DNA of 64,000 bases, taken from NCBI RefSeq assembly GCF_000282035.1, contig NZ_AKKA01000073.1, positions 1 through 64,000 on the forward strand, read 5' to 3'. The notes beneath the pieces were generated by a model. It was not told the DNA's origin. It ran no database searches and worked only from the letters and a program-made list of their open reading frames with translations. The stretch is from Rhizobium sp. CF122 (GTDB lineage Bacteria; Pseudomonadota; Alphaproteobacteria; Rhizobiales; Rhizobiaceae). Position 1 is the stretch's first letter. Each line of letters starts with the position of its first letter. The position numbers were made by a program, and so were the translations under genes. Shown here in pieces: positions 17,863 to 26,376 of this stretch.

Positions 17863-18957
17863 ATGATGGCTCGCGTAACAGGAATTTTGGCAGATCGTGC
17901 GATTGCCGCGCTCTTTGAGGCTGGGCGCCTCAGCTCCGAGCGTGATTTGGATCACGACCAGATCCAGCCGGCAAGCCTTGACCTCAGGCTCGGCGCCAAG
18001 GCTTTTCGCGTTCGCGCGAGCTTCATGCCAGGCCCATCCCATCTCGTATCCGACAAGCTCGATCGTCTGAGCCTTCACGTCGTCGACCTCTCCGAAGGTG
18101 CCGTGCTGGAAACCGGCTGCGTCTATATCGTTCCCTTGATGGAACGCCTCGACCTGCCGGCCGATATGTCGGCCTCGGCCAATCCGAAGAGCTCGACGGG
18201 ACGACTGGATATCTTCACGCGCGTCATCACTGACTACGCCCAGGAGTTCGACAAGATCCCGACCGGCTATTCTGGTCCCCTCTATCTCGAGATCAGCCCA
18301 CGCACTTTCCCGATCGTCGTGCGTCGCGGCTCGCGCCTGTCGCAGATCCGATTCCGTGTCGGTCACTCCTTGCTTGGCGAGCCCGAATTGCTGGCGCTGC
18401 ACGATGCTGAAACGCTGGTTGCCAGCAAGCAGCCGAATGTATCGGGTGGCGGGATTGCCCTGTCGATCGACCTTGCCGGCGACAAGGACGGCCTGATCGG
18501 CTACCGCGGCAAGCACCACACCGCCGTCGTCGATGTCGACAAGAAAGCACAACACGACATCTATGACTTCTGGGAGCCGCTCTATAGCCGTGGCCGCAAC
18601 GAACTGATCCTGGATCCGGACGAGTTTTACATCCTGGTCTCCCGCGAAGCCATCCATGTGCCACCGCATTATGCGGCCGAGATGACTCCTTTCGATCCGC
18701 TGGTCGGCGAATTCCGCGTGCACTATGCGGGCTTCTTCGACCCCGGCTTCGGCCATGCGCCTGCCGGCGGCCGCGGCAGCCGCGCCGTGCTCGAGGTCCG
18801 CAGCCATGAGGTCCCCTTCATCCTGGAGGACGGCCAGATCGTCGGCCGCCTGGTCTACGAACACATGCAGGAACACCCAGAAAGCCTCTACGGCTCCGGC
18901 CTCGGCTCCAATTATCAAGCCCAGGGCCTGAAGCTCTCGAAGCACTTCCGCATCTGA
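17863..18957 (+). CDS. dcd: 2-deoxycytidine 5-triphosphate deaminase (long form)
   Basis: A 364-residue cytoplasmic enzyme that deaminates dCTP to dUTP for thymidylate synthesis. It is nearly twice the length of the E. coli enzyme because it contains two tandem dUTPase-fold halves, a form common in rhizobia. Visible motifs are DQIQPASLDLRLGAKAFRVRA, SANPKSSTGRLDIFTRVITD and, in the second half, EVRSHEVPFILEDGQIVGRLVYE. Two adjacent ATGs (17863 and 17866) follow GGATGGGG, so the start is within one codon. It is divergent from metZ. Confidence 0.9.
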   Translation: MMARVTGILADRAIAALFEAGRLSSERDLDHDQIQPASLDLRLGAKAFRVRASFMPGPSHLVSDKLDRLSLHVVDLSEGAVLETGCVYIVPLMERLDLPADMSASANPKSSTGRLDIFTRVITDYAQEFDKIPTGYSGPLYLEISPRTFPIVVRRGSRLSQIRFRVGHSLLGEPELLALHDAETLVASKQPNVSGGGIALSIDLAGDKDGLIGYRGKHHTAVVDVDKKAQHDIYDFWEPLYSRGRNELILDPDEFYILVSREAIHVPPHYAAEMTPFDPLVGEFRVHYAGFFDPGFGHAPAGGRGSRAVLEVRSHEVPFILEDGQIVGRLVYEHMQEHPESLYGSGLGSNYQAQGLKLSKHFRI

Positions 18958-18975
18958 GCGTCCTGGCGTTCGCTA

Positions 18976-21147
18976 TTATTCGGCCAGGGGTGGGGCAACG
19001 TTCCTGTTGCCGATTTGCAAGAGCGGTGTCCGACGTGTGATGAAGGGAGGCGGCCTGTAGGATCGTCTTGAGCCCTGCTGAGTTCGGGCCGTGACCGTGT
19101 GCTGTTCCAGATCGCCGACAAGGACCGATGGGCGCGCGAACATACGCTTCCAGAGTCCTCTTCCGGCCGCGAGCGGATACGCACGCCTTGGCATGACTTC
19201 CGGCATTTCACTGAAGATCCGCTGTACCATCTTCTGGCGAACCTCCTCCGGCGTTTTCTTGATTTCCCAGGCATCCCGCCGGTCCCTGATACCGACGATG
19301 GACACTGACACGCCTGATCGAGCCCTGTCCATCGCGGCCACCTGGCCGGCAACATCGAAGTCTGCGAACGGCGTAAAGATCAAAATATCGCCCAATCGCA
19401 TTTCGGCGAAGGCGGCCTCATCCTGCATGGTTATCCTTGCCTTGTGGATCGATATTGTATCGAGGGTGCAAGCCGAGGATCTGCCGCGACTGGCAACATG
19501 CCCTTGGCGATCCAGGGGAAACTGGATGTCGTCCAGCGCTTCTCTCGGAAGTTCGATGCAGACGAGCAGTGATACGAAAGCGTAAACCATCACGACCATG
19601 CCCCATGCCACGCTGAAGCCGTCGAGGTCATTATAGGTTCCAAGCAACGGTCCATTCAGCATCCCAACAAAGGTCAGGACGATGACGCAAAGGAATGTCC
19701 CGGCAATCGGGTAAATGATTTCGACGCGCCCGCGGTCCTCACCCTTGGCCGTCACTTTGAAGGGGCGACCGAATGGATGAAGAAGCGCATGGAAGAGGGC
19801 GATGGTGATCGGCACGGCTGACACCATTTGCGACACTTCGGTAAAGAGCGGCAGGCTGCGTCCGCCCGAGACCCATGCGTGGAATGCCCACATGCCGGCG
19901 ACCATCGGCAGCGCGTAGAGGAAGAAGGCCTCGGGCTCCATGCGGATGGCCGGCAGGCCGAGGAAGTAGTAGAGCAGCGGTGCTGCCATCAGCAGCAGGA
20001 TGAATGGGCGGCAGAACCAGAAAAGCAGACCGTGGAAGTAGTGCATCCTCTGAACGAAGGTGAAGCCCTTGCCGAGGAAGGGGCCATCGCGAAGAAGCGC
20101 TACCTGGATTGTGCCAAGGCACCAGCGGCAGCGCTGCGTAATGTAGCCGGAGAGGCTTTCCGCCGATAGGCCGACGCTCAGGCGCTCGTTCAGCCAGCGT
20201 GTCTTCAGTCCCTTCTGAAGCAGGCGATAGGTCAAGTGGATATCCTCGGTTACCGTCTCCTGTGGCATGCCACCGATCATCGCCAAGGCGTCCCGACGGA
20301 CGACGCACGACGTCCCGACACAGAAAGCGGCCCCCCAGCCATCCTTTGACGGCTGCATGACATCGAAGAAGATACGTTGGTCATCGACCCAAGCTTTCGA
20401 GGCCAAAAGGTTATGCTGGACAGGGTCGGCGTTGTAATAAAACTGCGGTGTCTGAATAAGGCCGATGTCCGTATTGATGAACTGGCCCACCGTACGGTTC
20501 AGAAGCGCACGCTGCGGCGCGAAATCCGCATCGAGAATCAGAATAAAGGGCGCGTTGGTCTCCTTCGCTGTTTGTCGTATGGCGTTGTTGATATTGCCGC
20601 CCTTGGCGCCGGCATTGTCCGCGCGCCTGAGATAGCGGACACCGACCTCGGCGCAGTAGTCCTCCAGCCAATCTCGCCGTCCGTCGTCCAGCACCCAGAC
20701 CGTGAAATTGCTGTAGTCGATTGCCTTTGCCGCAAGAATTGTTCGCTCCAGAATCGATAGCTCTTCGTTGTAGGTGCAGATGAAAATGTCCACGGCAGGC
20801 TGTCGCGCAAGTCTTGCCAGCAGTGCCTCGCTGGCGTCGGCCGCGCCGTGATGGTCGGTTCGGCGGAAAAAGAAGACGATCGACAAGACCGTGTAGAAGA
20901 TGACGACGAGCTCGAAGGACAGATAAATCCTTGGCCAGATGGCATAGGCGCTCCATTCGAAGTCCGGCAACGTTTTCGTGAGGCGAAAATATAGGTAGTT
21001 CGACAACATCACGATGAGGATCGAACCGAAGATAATCCGGTCGACACCGCGGCGACTGTCGAGAAGCCAGCTGCATCCCAGTATCAGCGCAATGGCCAAC
21101 GCCGCGAACAGCATCGAATCTGACAGCGTGACTACTTCTGGGGACAT
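18976..21147 (-). CDS. Processive GT2 beta-glycan synthase (cellulose synthase-like, BgsA/CrdS type)
   Basis: A 723-residue inner-membrane glycosyltransferase. Three N-terminal transmembrane segments precede a GT2 domain with all four catalytic motifs: LDDGRRDW, DADFAP (DxD), TEDIHLTYRL and QRCRW. At least five further membrane segments follow. The cytoplasmic C-terminus (about residues 555-665) resembles a degraded PilZ domain: it has RGRSS and LDTISIHKARI where PilZ has RxxxR and D/NxSxxG. The family includes cellulose, mixed-linkage beta-glucan (BgsA) and curdlan (CrdS) synthases; the actual polymer cannot be told here. The start ATG 21147 follows AAGGAG and overlaps the upstream gene by 16 bases. 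Third gene of the operon. Confidence 0.85.
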   Translation of the reverse strand: MSPEVVTLSDSMLFAALAIALILGCSWLLDSRRGVDRIIFGSILIVMLSNYLYFRLTKTLPDFEWSAYAIWPRIYLSFELVVIFYTVLSIVFFFRRTDHHGAADASEALLARLARQPAVDIFICTYNEELSILERTILAAKAIDYSNFTVWVLDDGRRDWLEDYCAEVGVRYLRRADNAGAKGGNINNAIRQTAKETNAPFILILDADFAPQRALLNRTVGQFINTDIGLIQTPQFYYNADPVQHNLLASKAWVDDQRIFFDVMQPSKDGWGAAFCVGTSCVVRRDALAMIGGMPQETVTEDIHLTYRLLQKGLKTRWLNERLSVGLSAESLSGYITQRCRWCLGTIQVALLRDGPFLGKGFTFVQRMHYFHGLLFWFCRPFILLLMAAPLLYYFLGLPAIRMEPEAFFLYALPMVAGMWAFHAWVSGGRSLPLFTEVSQMVSAVPITIALFHALLHPFGRPFKVTAKGEDRGRVEIIYPIAGTFLCVIVLTFVGMLNGPLLGTYNDLDGFSVAWGMVVMVYAFVSLLVCIELPREALDDIQFPLDRQGHVASRGRSSACTLDTISIHKARITMQDEAAFAEMRLGDILIFTPFADFDVAGQVAAMDRARSGVSVSIVGIRDRRDAWEIKKTPEEVRQKMVQRIFSEMPEVMPRRAYPLAAGRGLWKRMFARPSVLVGDLEQHTVTARTQQGSRRSYRPPPFITRRTPLLQIGNRNVAPPLAE

Positions 21148-22439
21148 GGGGACTCCTTGCCATTGGATGTCTGGCCCGCGCTGCCGACAAAGGGGTTGAG
21201 ATCGAGCGCGGCAAGGATGGCCCAGCCCGTGGCGCCGATATGCGGCAAACGGTAATACTTGAAGTCGCCAGGCGCCGAGTTCGGCCCTACCTGAAGGCCG
21301 GTCGACAGCTGTTCGTTGACTGTCGCGTAGATCAGGTTGCCTGGCGTGAGCTGAGTTTCGATCGTCTTGAACAATGGCTCGGCCTTTGCCGGTTGGCCGG
21401 TAAGGCGAAGCACGAGTGCGGCCTGTGCCGTTCCTTCGAGCCAGATCCCGTCGCGGTCGCTATTGAAGTCGAAGCCGCCTTCTAGGCCGTGGTGGACTTC
21501 TGTCCACTCGATCACACGGCCGGCCTTGGCCTTGAAATCGGGAACGGCAATCAGCGGCCAAAGCTCTGCGTCGAGCCCCGACATAGCGATATTCGGAGCG
21601 TTGCTGTCCGGTGCGCTGCCAATAAAGAAGCGCCCTTCGCCTTCATTCCACATAGCCTTCAGAAACTGCAGGGCGCTGTCGCCACGATGTTGCCAGTCAC
21701 CACCACTGTCGAGGCTGGCAAGCCAACTGTCCGCTGCATAGATGTCCAAGTTATGCTCGGTCGATTTCCACGTCATGCGCTCAGGCGCTGGCTCGTGACC
21801 GAAGTAGCCGCCGAAGTAGCCGACCTTGCGGGGATCTGCCGTGCTTCGATGAATCCAGTCCATGATCTTGCGGGCGGCGTCGAGATACGCCGGCTGGTCT
21901 GTTTCCTCAAAGGCCATCAGCAGCGCCAGCGCGCCCCAAGCGGTGCTGCCCGTCGCCGAGCCCACCTGGTAGCCGTCCTCGATCCAGGAGTTGCTGGTCG
22001 CATTCCAGTAACCTGGCAGCAACATCCCTTCCTTGCCCGGAATGACCGGTCCCGACCGATATGCGTTGCGAAGGCGTCCGTCGTGGTAGTAACGGTCGGT
22101 TTCCAGCGCGACCACAAGCGCGTCGGCAACCCGGCGCGCCTCCTTTTTTCGCTGGCAGCCGTAGAGGGCCATCAAGGCGACCGCATTGTCGTAGGTAAAG
22201 CCCGTATTTTCGAGAGCCGGGTGTAGCGCGGAGCCGCCGTTCGCGGGCTCGAAGCTACGAAAGATGAAAGGCTGTTCCGGCTCACCGCTCAATTGTGCGG
22301 CCAAGCCGTCACAAAGCGAGCAAGCCAACTGCCTGCGTTGTTCATCATCAGCCTCTGCGGAAGAGACGAAAAGCGCAGTGCCAACAAGTGCGAACGCAAG
22401 CACCGGCAAGTTTGGTATTGACCACTTCGCACGCTTCAT
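21132..22439 (-). CDS. Exported six-hairpin glycosidase-like protein of the glycan operon
   Basis: A 435-residue protein with a cleavable signal peptide (MKRAKWSIPNLPVLAFALVG, likely cut after SSAEA). The mature part is rich in short helices with the pattern of an alpha6/alpha6 barrel: NTGFTYDNAVALMALYG, GSATGSTAWGALALLMAFEET, DAARKIMDWIHRSTADP, and a repeated GIWLEGTAQAALVLRLTG and IGATGWAILAALDLNPF. This suggests a periplasmic glycan hydrolase, lyase or epimerase, but no catalytic residue set can be assigned. I chose ATG 22439 after GAGGCAGGA; the frame is open 73 codons further but there overlaps the upstream gene. Middle gene of the operon, between transporter-like and synthase genes. Confidence 0.78.
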   Translation of the reverse strand: MKRAKWSIPNLPVLAFALVGTALFVSSAEADDEQRRQLACSLCDGLAAQLSGEPEQPFIFRSFEPANGGSALHPALENTGFTYDNAVALMALYGCQRKKEARRVADALVVALETDRYYHDGRLRNAYRSGPVIPGKEGMLLPGYWNATSNSWIEDGYQVGSATGSTAWGALALLMAFEETDQPAYLDAARKIMDWIHRSTADPRKVGYFGGYFGHEPAPERMTWKSTEHNLDIYAADSWLASLDSGGDWQHRGDSALQFLKAMWNEGEGRFFIGSAPDSNAPNIAMSGLDAELWPLIAVPDFKAKAGRVIEWTEVHHGLEGGFDFNSDRDGIWLEGTAQAALVLRLTGQPAKAEPLFKTIETQLTPGNLIYATVNEQLSTGLQVGPNSAPGDFKYYRLPHIGATGWAILAALDLNPFVGSAGQTSNGKESPCPQK

Positions 22440-22477
22440 TCCTGCCTCGCAATACAACGGTTGAGATCGGCGTGGTG

Positions 22478-23887
22478 TTATGGGGCTGCGGTCTGGGCGC
22501 TCGCAGCGCGTGGACGGACGGTCTTGTCGAATAGCGTCGAGGCGGAGAGGATATTGCCGGGGGAAAAGATCGTATTGACGGCTAACCTTGAATACCGGGC
22601 CACCCGCGAGACCATCGTCTCTCCGAGCGAAACGATCACGTCTTCGCCGACGTGGCATCCGAAGAATTTGTCATTGCTACGCTGCGCCGTCGTCGCCTCG
22701 TCCGCCGCCGGCTCATCCATCTTGACCAGTACGTAGACTTCGTGGCCTTCGGCTTCCGGGAATTTTGCAAAATACCGATTCTCGGGACCCGAATTGAAGT
22801 ATCGAACGATCTTGTAGATGTGGGCGCTTCGCTTGACCCCCAGGCTGCGGAAATTGACCATCGCCGGCATGCCGATCTCAAGCGAAGTTACGTCACGGCT
22901 CCGATAGACGGCGGCAGCAAAAGCGTCATCGCAATCGAGCGATTTGGCGACCGGTTGTCCCTGCATGACGAAATCACCGAAGGACGCGTCCACGCTGACG
23001 ATTTGGCCGTGGTGCTCGGCCACGACGTCTGCGGCGCCGGTCTTGCCGAGGCGCCCCTCTTCGCGTCCAATGAGGTTTTCGACCTGCAGCTTGCGCTCTG
23101 CCATCTGATTGATTTCGATGGTGTCTTCGGCGATATCGCCGGAAAGTTTCGACCGCTGCATCTCAAGCGTCAGAAGGTTGGCGGCAACGGTGCCCCCGGT
23201 GTAGATATCGCGGCTGACAAGCGATCGGACGATCTCGTTGCGGCGCAGTTCGCCTCTCGCTGCGTCGAGTTCATATTGGGCCGCATTCCGCTTCTGGCGC
23301 TGTGGCTCGATACTCGCTTCCGAGACGAGGCCCTTTTTCAGGAGCACCAGCTGCCGCTGCAGCAGCGCGTCCTGTTCGCTGAGGCGCGCCTCATAGGTCT
23401 GGACTGTGGATTTTGAATTGTCGGTCACCGCGGCTAGCTCACTGAGCACGCCGTCCTTCACGCTGGTGATCTGGGCTTTGACCTTCTCCAATTGCTCATT
23501 GCGCTCGGCAACAACGCTCGTCGTATTGTTGAGCTTCTCCGCCAAGTCGAGCTTCTCGAGCCGAAGCCCCGTCAACGACGTTTGGTCCTGATTGGGATTG
23601 GAAACCGTTGCCATCACGTCGCCGAGATTGACGACTTGCCCGACTTGCAGCGAAATCTTGTCTACCCTGCCATAGATTGGCGAGGCAATCATTTGTACGG
23701 GAGCGTTGACGACTGCGCGGGTCGAAACGATGAAAAACTGATTAGGGATCATCGCCATCGCGATGATGAAAACCAGCATAAACGCGAACGAGTAGCCGAG
23801 GGTTCGAGATACTAAAAGTATCCTGTGATCGCGTTGATCAATGCCTGCAGTTGCGTCCTTCATTTTCTTCAGTCCTGACATCGTCAT
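22478..23887 (-). CDS. Membrane fusion protein (HlyD/BgsB-like) of the glycan operon
   Basis: A 469-residue inner-membrane protein with one transmembrane segment near residues 32-50, then a biotinyl-lipoyl-like half-motif (ASPIYGRVDKISLQVGQVVNLGDVMATV), a long coiled coil near residues 125-230, and a second lipoyl half-motif (EHHGQIVSVDASFGDFVMQGQPVA) before a beta-barrel. This is the layout of periplasmic adaptor proteins, and of BgsB, which pairs with a GT2 synthase in Sinorhizobium. It probably carries nascent polymer across the periplasm. First gene of the three-gene operon. ATGs at 23887, 23881 and 23860 are all possible starts, and none has a strong ribosome site. Confidence 0.82.
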   Translation of the reverse strand: MTMSGLKKMKDATAGIDQRDHRILLVSRTLGYSFAFMLVFIIAMAMIPNQFFIVSTRAVVNAPVQMIASPIYGRVDKISLQVGQVVNLGDVMATVSNPNQDQTSLTGLRLEKLDLAEKLNNTTSVVAERNEQLEKVKAQITSVKDGVLSELAAVTDNSKSTVQTYEARLSEQDALLQRQLVLLKKGLVSEASIEPQRQKRNAAQYELDAARGELRRNEIVRSLVSRDIYTGGTVAANLLTLEMQRSKLSGDIAEDTIEINQMAERKLQVENLIGREEGRLGKTGAADVVAEHHGQIVSVDASFGDFVMQGQPVAKSLDCDDAFAAAVYRSRDVTSLEIGMPAMVNFRSLGVKRSAHIYKIVRYFNSGPENRYFAKFPEAEGHEVYVLVKMDEPAADEATTAQRSNDKFFGCHVGEDVIVSLGETMVSRVARYSRLAVNTIFSPGNILSASTLFDKTVRPRAASAQTAAP

Positions 23888-24126
23888 GATTCAGATGAAT
23901 TGAAGGGCGTTTCCAGAGTAACTTTTGTTTTGTCTGTGTTGGCGCTTATAACATTCAGGTTACTTGCGGTAAACGGTATCTTATTATGAAAAAGAAGTAT
24001 TGATCCGCAGTTGCAGATGCACTCCGCGAACCGCGCGGAGGCTGCAAATATCTGAGATGCTTGTTGCTATCATTAGCGTTTGGCCGCTTGACAGCGGCGA
24101 TCATCTGTAGAAAGTCTCGCTTTAGT

Positions 24127-24200
24127 GCGGGTGTAGCTCAATGGTAGAGCAGCAGCTTCCCAAGCTGAATACGAGGGTTCGATTCCCTTCACCCGCTCCA
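24127..24200 (+). tRNA. tRNA-Gly (anticodon CCC)
   Basis: A complete cloverleaf with acceptor arms GCGGGTG / CACCCGC, anticodon stem GCAGC/GCTGA region with loop TTCCCAA (anticodon CCC, reading GGG), T-loop TTCGATT and an encoded CCA end. TTGACA at 24088-24093 may be its minus-35 element. The gene marks the left edge of an accessory-looking stretch, but I found no copy of its 3-prime end downstream that would act as an att site. Confidence 0.95.
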
Positions 24201-24240
24201 GTCACCCAGTCACGAGACTCGTGTCACCACCGCCGATTGA

Positions 24241-24717
24241 TCAGGTTCCGGCGGGATGATTGTACATTTGCGCGACGATTTTCAGTCCTTTCTCATACTT
24301 GCCTGGGTCCGATCCAATCTTCTCGGCCTGCGCGAGATTGTCCTTGAGATCGGCGACCTTGACCGGACGGGCGAGCGCGTTTCTCAGGGCCCGCATGACG
24401 AACTCGTCATCACCTTCCTTGGGTCGTCTGGTCAGTGCGTCGATAGCCTCAATGACCGCCGAACTGAAACCTTCGTCCCGCAAGCGATCCAGAGTCCAAC
24501 CAGGTCCTTTTTCGACAACGTCATGCAGGAACGCGACAACGCGCTCCTCTTCACCCTCGACAGCATCCGCCACTCGTTTGCAATGTAGGAAATACGGCCC
24601 GCCGGCTTTGTCGGTCTGTTCCGCGTGCGCCTTGAACGCGATCTTCACCGCATGCAGGAGGACTGCGGCCGGCTGATCGTCGTGTTCATTGATCCATTCT
24701 CGTTGGCCCGCGGTCAT
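24241..24717 (-). CDS. HD-domain protein, SpoT/MESH1-like
   Basis: A 158-residue single-domain protein with the metal-dependent HD phosphohydrolase signature: FLHCKRVADAV (first His), FLHDVVEK (His-Asp) and VKVADLKDNLA (second Asp), in the order seen in the hydrolase half of RelA/SpoT enzymes. There is no synthetase, TGS or ACT domain, so a small alarmone or nucleotide hydrolase is plausible. The start ATG 24717 follows GGAGG; an earlier in-frame ATG at 24750 lacks a ribosome site. The domain call is firm, while the substrate is inference. Confidence 0.72.
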   Translation of the reverse strand: MTAGQREWINEHDDQPAAVLLHAVKIAFKAHAEQTDKAGGPYFLHCKRVADAVEGEEERVVAFLHDVVEKGPGWTLDRLRDEGFSSAVIEAIDALTRRPKEGDDEFVMRALRNALARPVKVADLKDNLAQAEKIGSDPGKYEKGLKIVAQMYNHPAGT

Positions 24718-24845
24718 GCCTTCTTTCCTCCGAGCTAGCCGGAGCGTCATTTTTCTGACCGCTCCAGCAGAATTCGCGCCTCGTCAAAACGGCGCTTCCG
24801 GTCGCCGTCGGCCTCGTTCGGCAAATAGCACGTGCTGGATACGCA

Positions 24846-25121
24846 TCACCTCACGAGGTGATGCGGCTTGTCGGTCTTGTCGAACTCGCATTCGAATGTG
24901 TCGGTCAGGTCGGCGGGCGCAGTACCTTGTCGAGTGCAATAGGTCATCCTCACGCCCGGCGGCTTCAGTTCCGGAAAGGACTGAACAGTTCCGACGGCAA
25001 GCTTCTCCATCATGAAAAGGCCTTGGGCGACTGATCGACAGGTTGCTTCAAGATCTGTCGACTGCGCGAATGCGGCGGCAGGAAACATGAGAAGCGAGGA
25101 TCGAACTAGGCCGTTTCGCAA
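24846..25121 (-). CDS. Small exported hypothetical protein
   Basis: A 91-residue product if translation starts at TTG 25121, which follows GGAGG by 8 bases. The N-terminus RNGLVRSSLLMFPAAAFAQS looks like a signal peptide cleaved after AFA, leaving a mature protein of about 73 residues with three cysteines (ATCRS, TYCTRQG, FECEFD). No family is recognised. The gene lies downstream of the minus-strand member of an overlapping EcfG-type promoter pair. A perfect hairpin with 9-bp arms (24843-24864) covers its stop codon. The frame is also open to a TTG at 25178, but that would lie within the promoter. Confidence 0.5.
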   Translation of the reverse strand: MRNGLVRSSLLMFPAAAFAQSTDLEATCRSVAQGLFMMEKLAVGTVQSFPELKPPGVRMTYCTRQGTAPADLTDTFECEFDKTDKPHHLVR

Positions 25122-25180
25122 GTGCGTCGCCTCCGCCTGTTGATCGGGGAAGCCGGCAGATCGGACTCCTCCGCGCAATT

Positions 25181-25205
25181 AACGGTCGGAACATCCGAGA
25201 GTTCC
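25181..25205 (-). promoter_or_regulatory. EcfG-type promoter, leftward
   Basis: On the minus strand, GGAAC (25205-25201), 16 bases and CGTT (25184-25181) match the general-stress sigma factor consensus GGAAC-N16/17-CGTT of alphaproteobacteria. It points to the small exported protein whose TTG start lies about 60 bases downstream. Confidence 0.65.
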
Positions 25206-25212
25206 TGTCGTT
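25188..25212 (+). promoter_or_regulatory. EcfG-type promoter, rightward
   Basis: GGAAC (25188-25192), 16 bases and CGTT (25209-25212) match the EcfG consensus on the plus strand and interleave with the leftward promoter. Transcription would run into the 25221-25258 hairpin and on toward the glycosyltransferase gene at 25519, about 300 bases away. Confidence 0.6.
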
Positions 25213-25220
25213 CCATTGTT

Positions 25221-25258
25221 TAGGACCAAAGTCCTTGTATCCTCGGACTGAGGTCCTA
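25221..25258. repeat. Compound inverted repeat after the rightward stress promoter
   Basis: TAGGACC/GGTCCTA arms enclose a second pair AGTCC/GGACT with only two mismatched positions between them and a 10-base loop. This gives a 38-bp hairpin just past the rightward EcfG-type promoter. It could be an operator, or a 5-prime structure in the stress transcript. The rest of the spacer to 25518 shows no convincing gene. Confidence 0.6.
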
Positions 25259-25518
25259 GAAGGGAACAGTCCATCTTCGTCGTCGAATGGGTGGCAAGGT
25301 TGCCGCGGGGTCAACCAGTCCTTCACTTGAGGGAGAGCTGGCAGGTGCTGTCTGGTTGATTGCTCCAGGAAAAGGCACCGCGTGGCAAAGGCGTTACATA
25401 GCCCTCACAATGGTTGCGGGGTTCTTTTGATCAAGAAAATTTGCCTTGCGAGCATCGCGCGATCAAGGTAGCCGGGCATTTGCAGGCCCTCCTCCAAGTT
25501 TAATGGATCCCCACAAAA

Positions 25519-26310
25519 ATGAGTTCCAATTTACTTTATCGATTCATCGATTTATTTAGCGCGTCCAAATCCAAGTATCGTGATCATATTGTACCGTTCC
25601 CGATCGATTCGCAGATCATAATATCCCCGGCCATGCATGGGGAAATTGTCGGCTTCTATACGTCAAATTCGTTCTATGAGCATGAGGCCGCACGGATGGT
25701 AGCATCCGCCCAACGCCTTGGGTTGCCGGTTCACACAACTGCGGTGGACAGTACCGGCAGTTGGGTCCGCAACGCAGCGCTGAAGCCCACCTTTCTCCTC
25801 GAGGCGCGTAGGAACCATCGCGGCCCATTGCTTTATGTAGACGTGGACGCAGTGTTTCACCGAGATCCTTGGCCGGCTTTGGCGACCTACAACTACGATC
25901 TAGCGGTCTATCGAGAAGCGGACCGGTTGATTTCAGCAACCATCCTGCTGCATGACACTCCGGCGACGCTACGCCTGTTGGAAGTGTGGAAAGAACGGTG
26001 CGACCAGGATCCCGACATATGGGATCAAGTTGTCCTCCAAGAAATTCTTGATGACGATCGCGCAAGCGACAGCCCGCAATATCAGGTCGGCGAGCTTCCC
26101 TCTTCGTTTTGTTGGATCTTCGACCGGCTTTCAAACACAAAGGCCGATGCCGTTTATATCGAGCAACTGCAGGCAAGCCGGCAGGCCACGGCCCACGAGA
26201 AGAGGGGCCGCAACAAAAGGCTCGAGCGGCGCAAGGAACGCATCGCAACGATCGAAACGATCCTCGCGCCTTTGATGGATTCAAAAGCCAACGAACGGCC
26301 GAAGCTATAG
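25519..26310 (+). CDS. Putative nucleotide-diphospho-sugar transferase
   Basis: A 263-residue cytoplasmic protein with the GT-A style core: GFYTSNSFYEHEAARMVASAQRLGLPV, then the DxD motif in LLYVDVDAVFHRDPW, and ATILLHDTPATLRLLEVW followed by WDQVVLQEIL. This resembles small nucleotide-diphospho-sugar transferase families that lack membrane segments. The C-terminal 45 residues are strongly basic and helical (KRGRNKRLERRKERIATIE). ATG 25519 has only a weak ribosome site. The acceptor is unknown; a surface glycan role is inferred from nearby glycosyltransferases. Confidence 0.7.
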   Translation: MSSNLLYRFIDLFSASKSKYRDHIVPFPIDSQIIISPAMHGEIVGFYTSNSFYEHEAARMVASAQRLGLPVHTTAVDSTGSWVRNAALKPTFLLEARRNHRGPLLYVDVDAVFHRDPWPALATYNYDLAVYREADRLISATILLHDTPATLRLLEVWKERCDQDPDIWDQVVLQEILDDDRASDSPQYQVGELPSSFCWIFDRLSNTKADAVYIEQLQASRQATAHEKRGRNKRLERRKERIATIETILAPLMDSKANERPKL

Positions 26311-26376
26311 CGCCGATCCTCGCTACATAAAGCGAGTGGCTCGGGGAGGAGCGTCGTTCCGTTCGTCGTAGCGCAT

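Noticed and set aside
25262..25290. A further GGAAC-type stress promoter at 25262
   Set aside because: The sequence 16 bases on reads CGAA rather than CGTT, so the minus-10 does not match.
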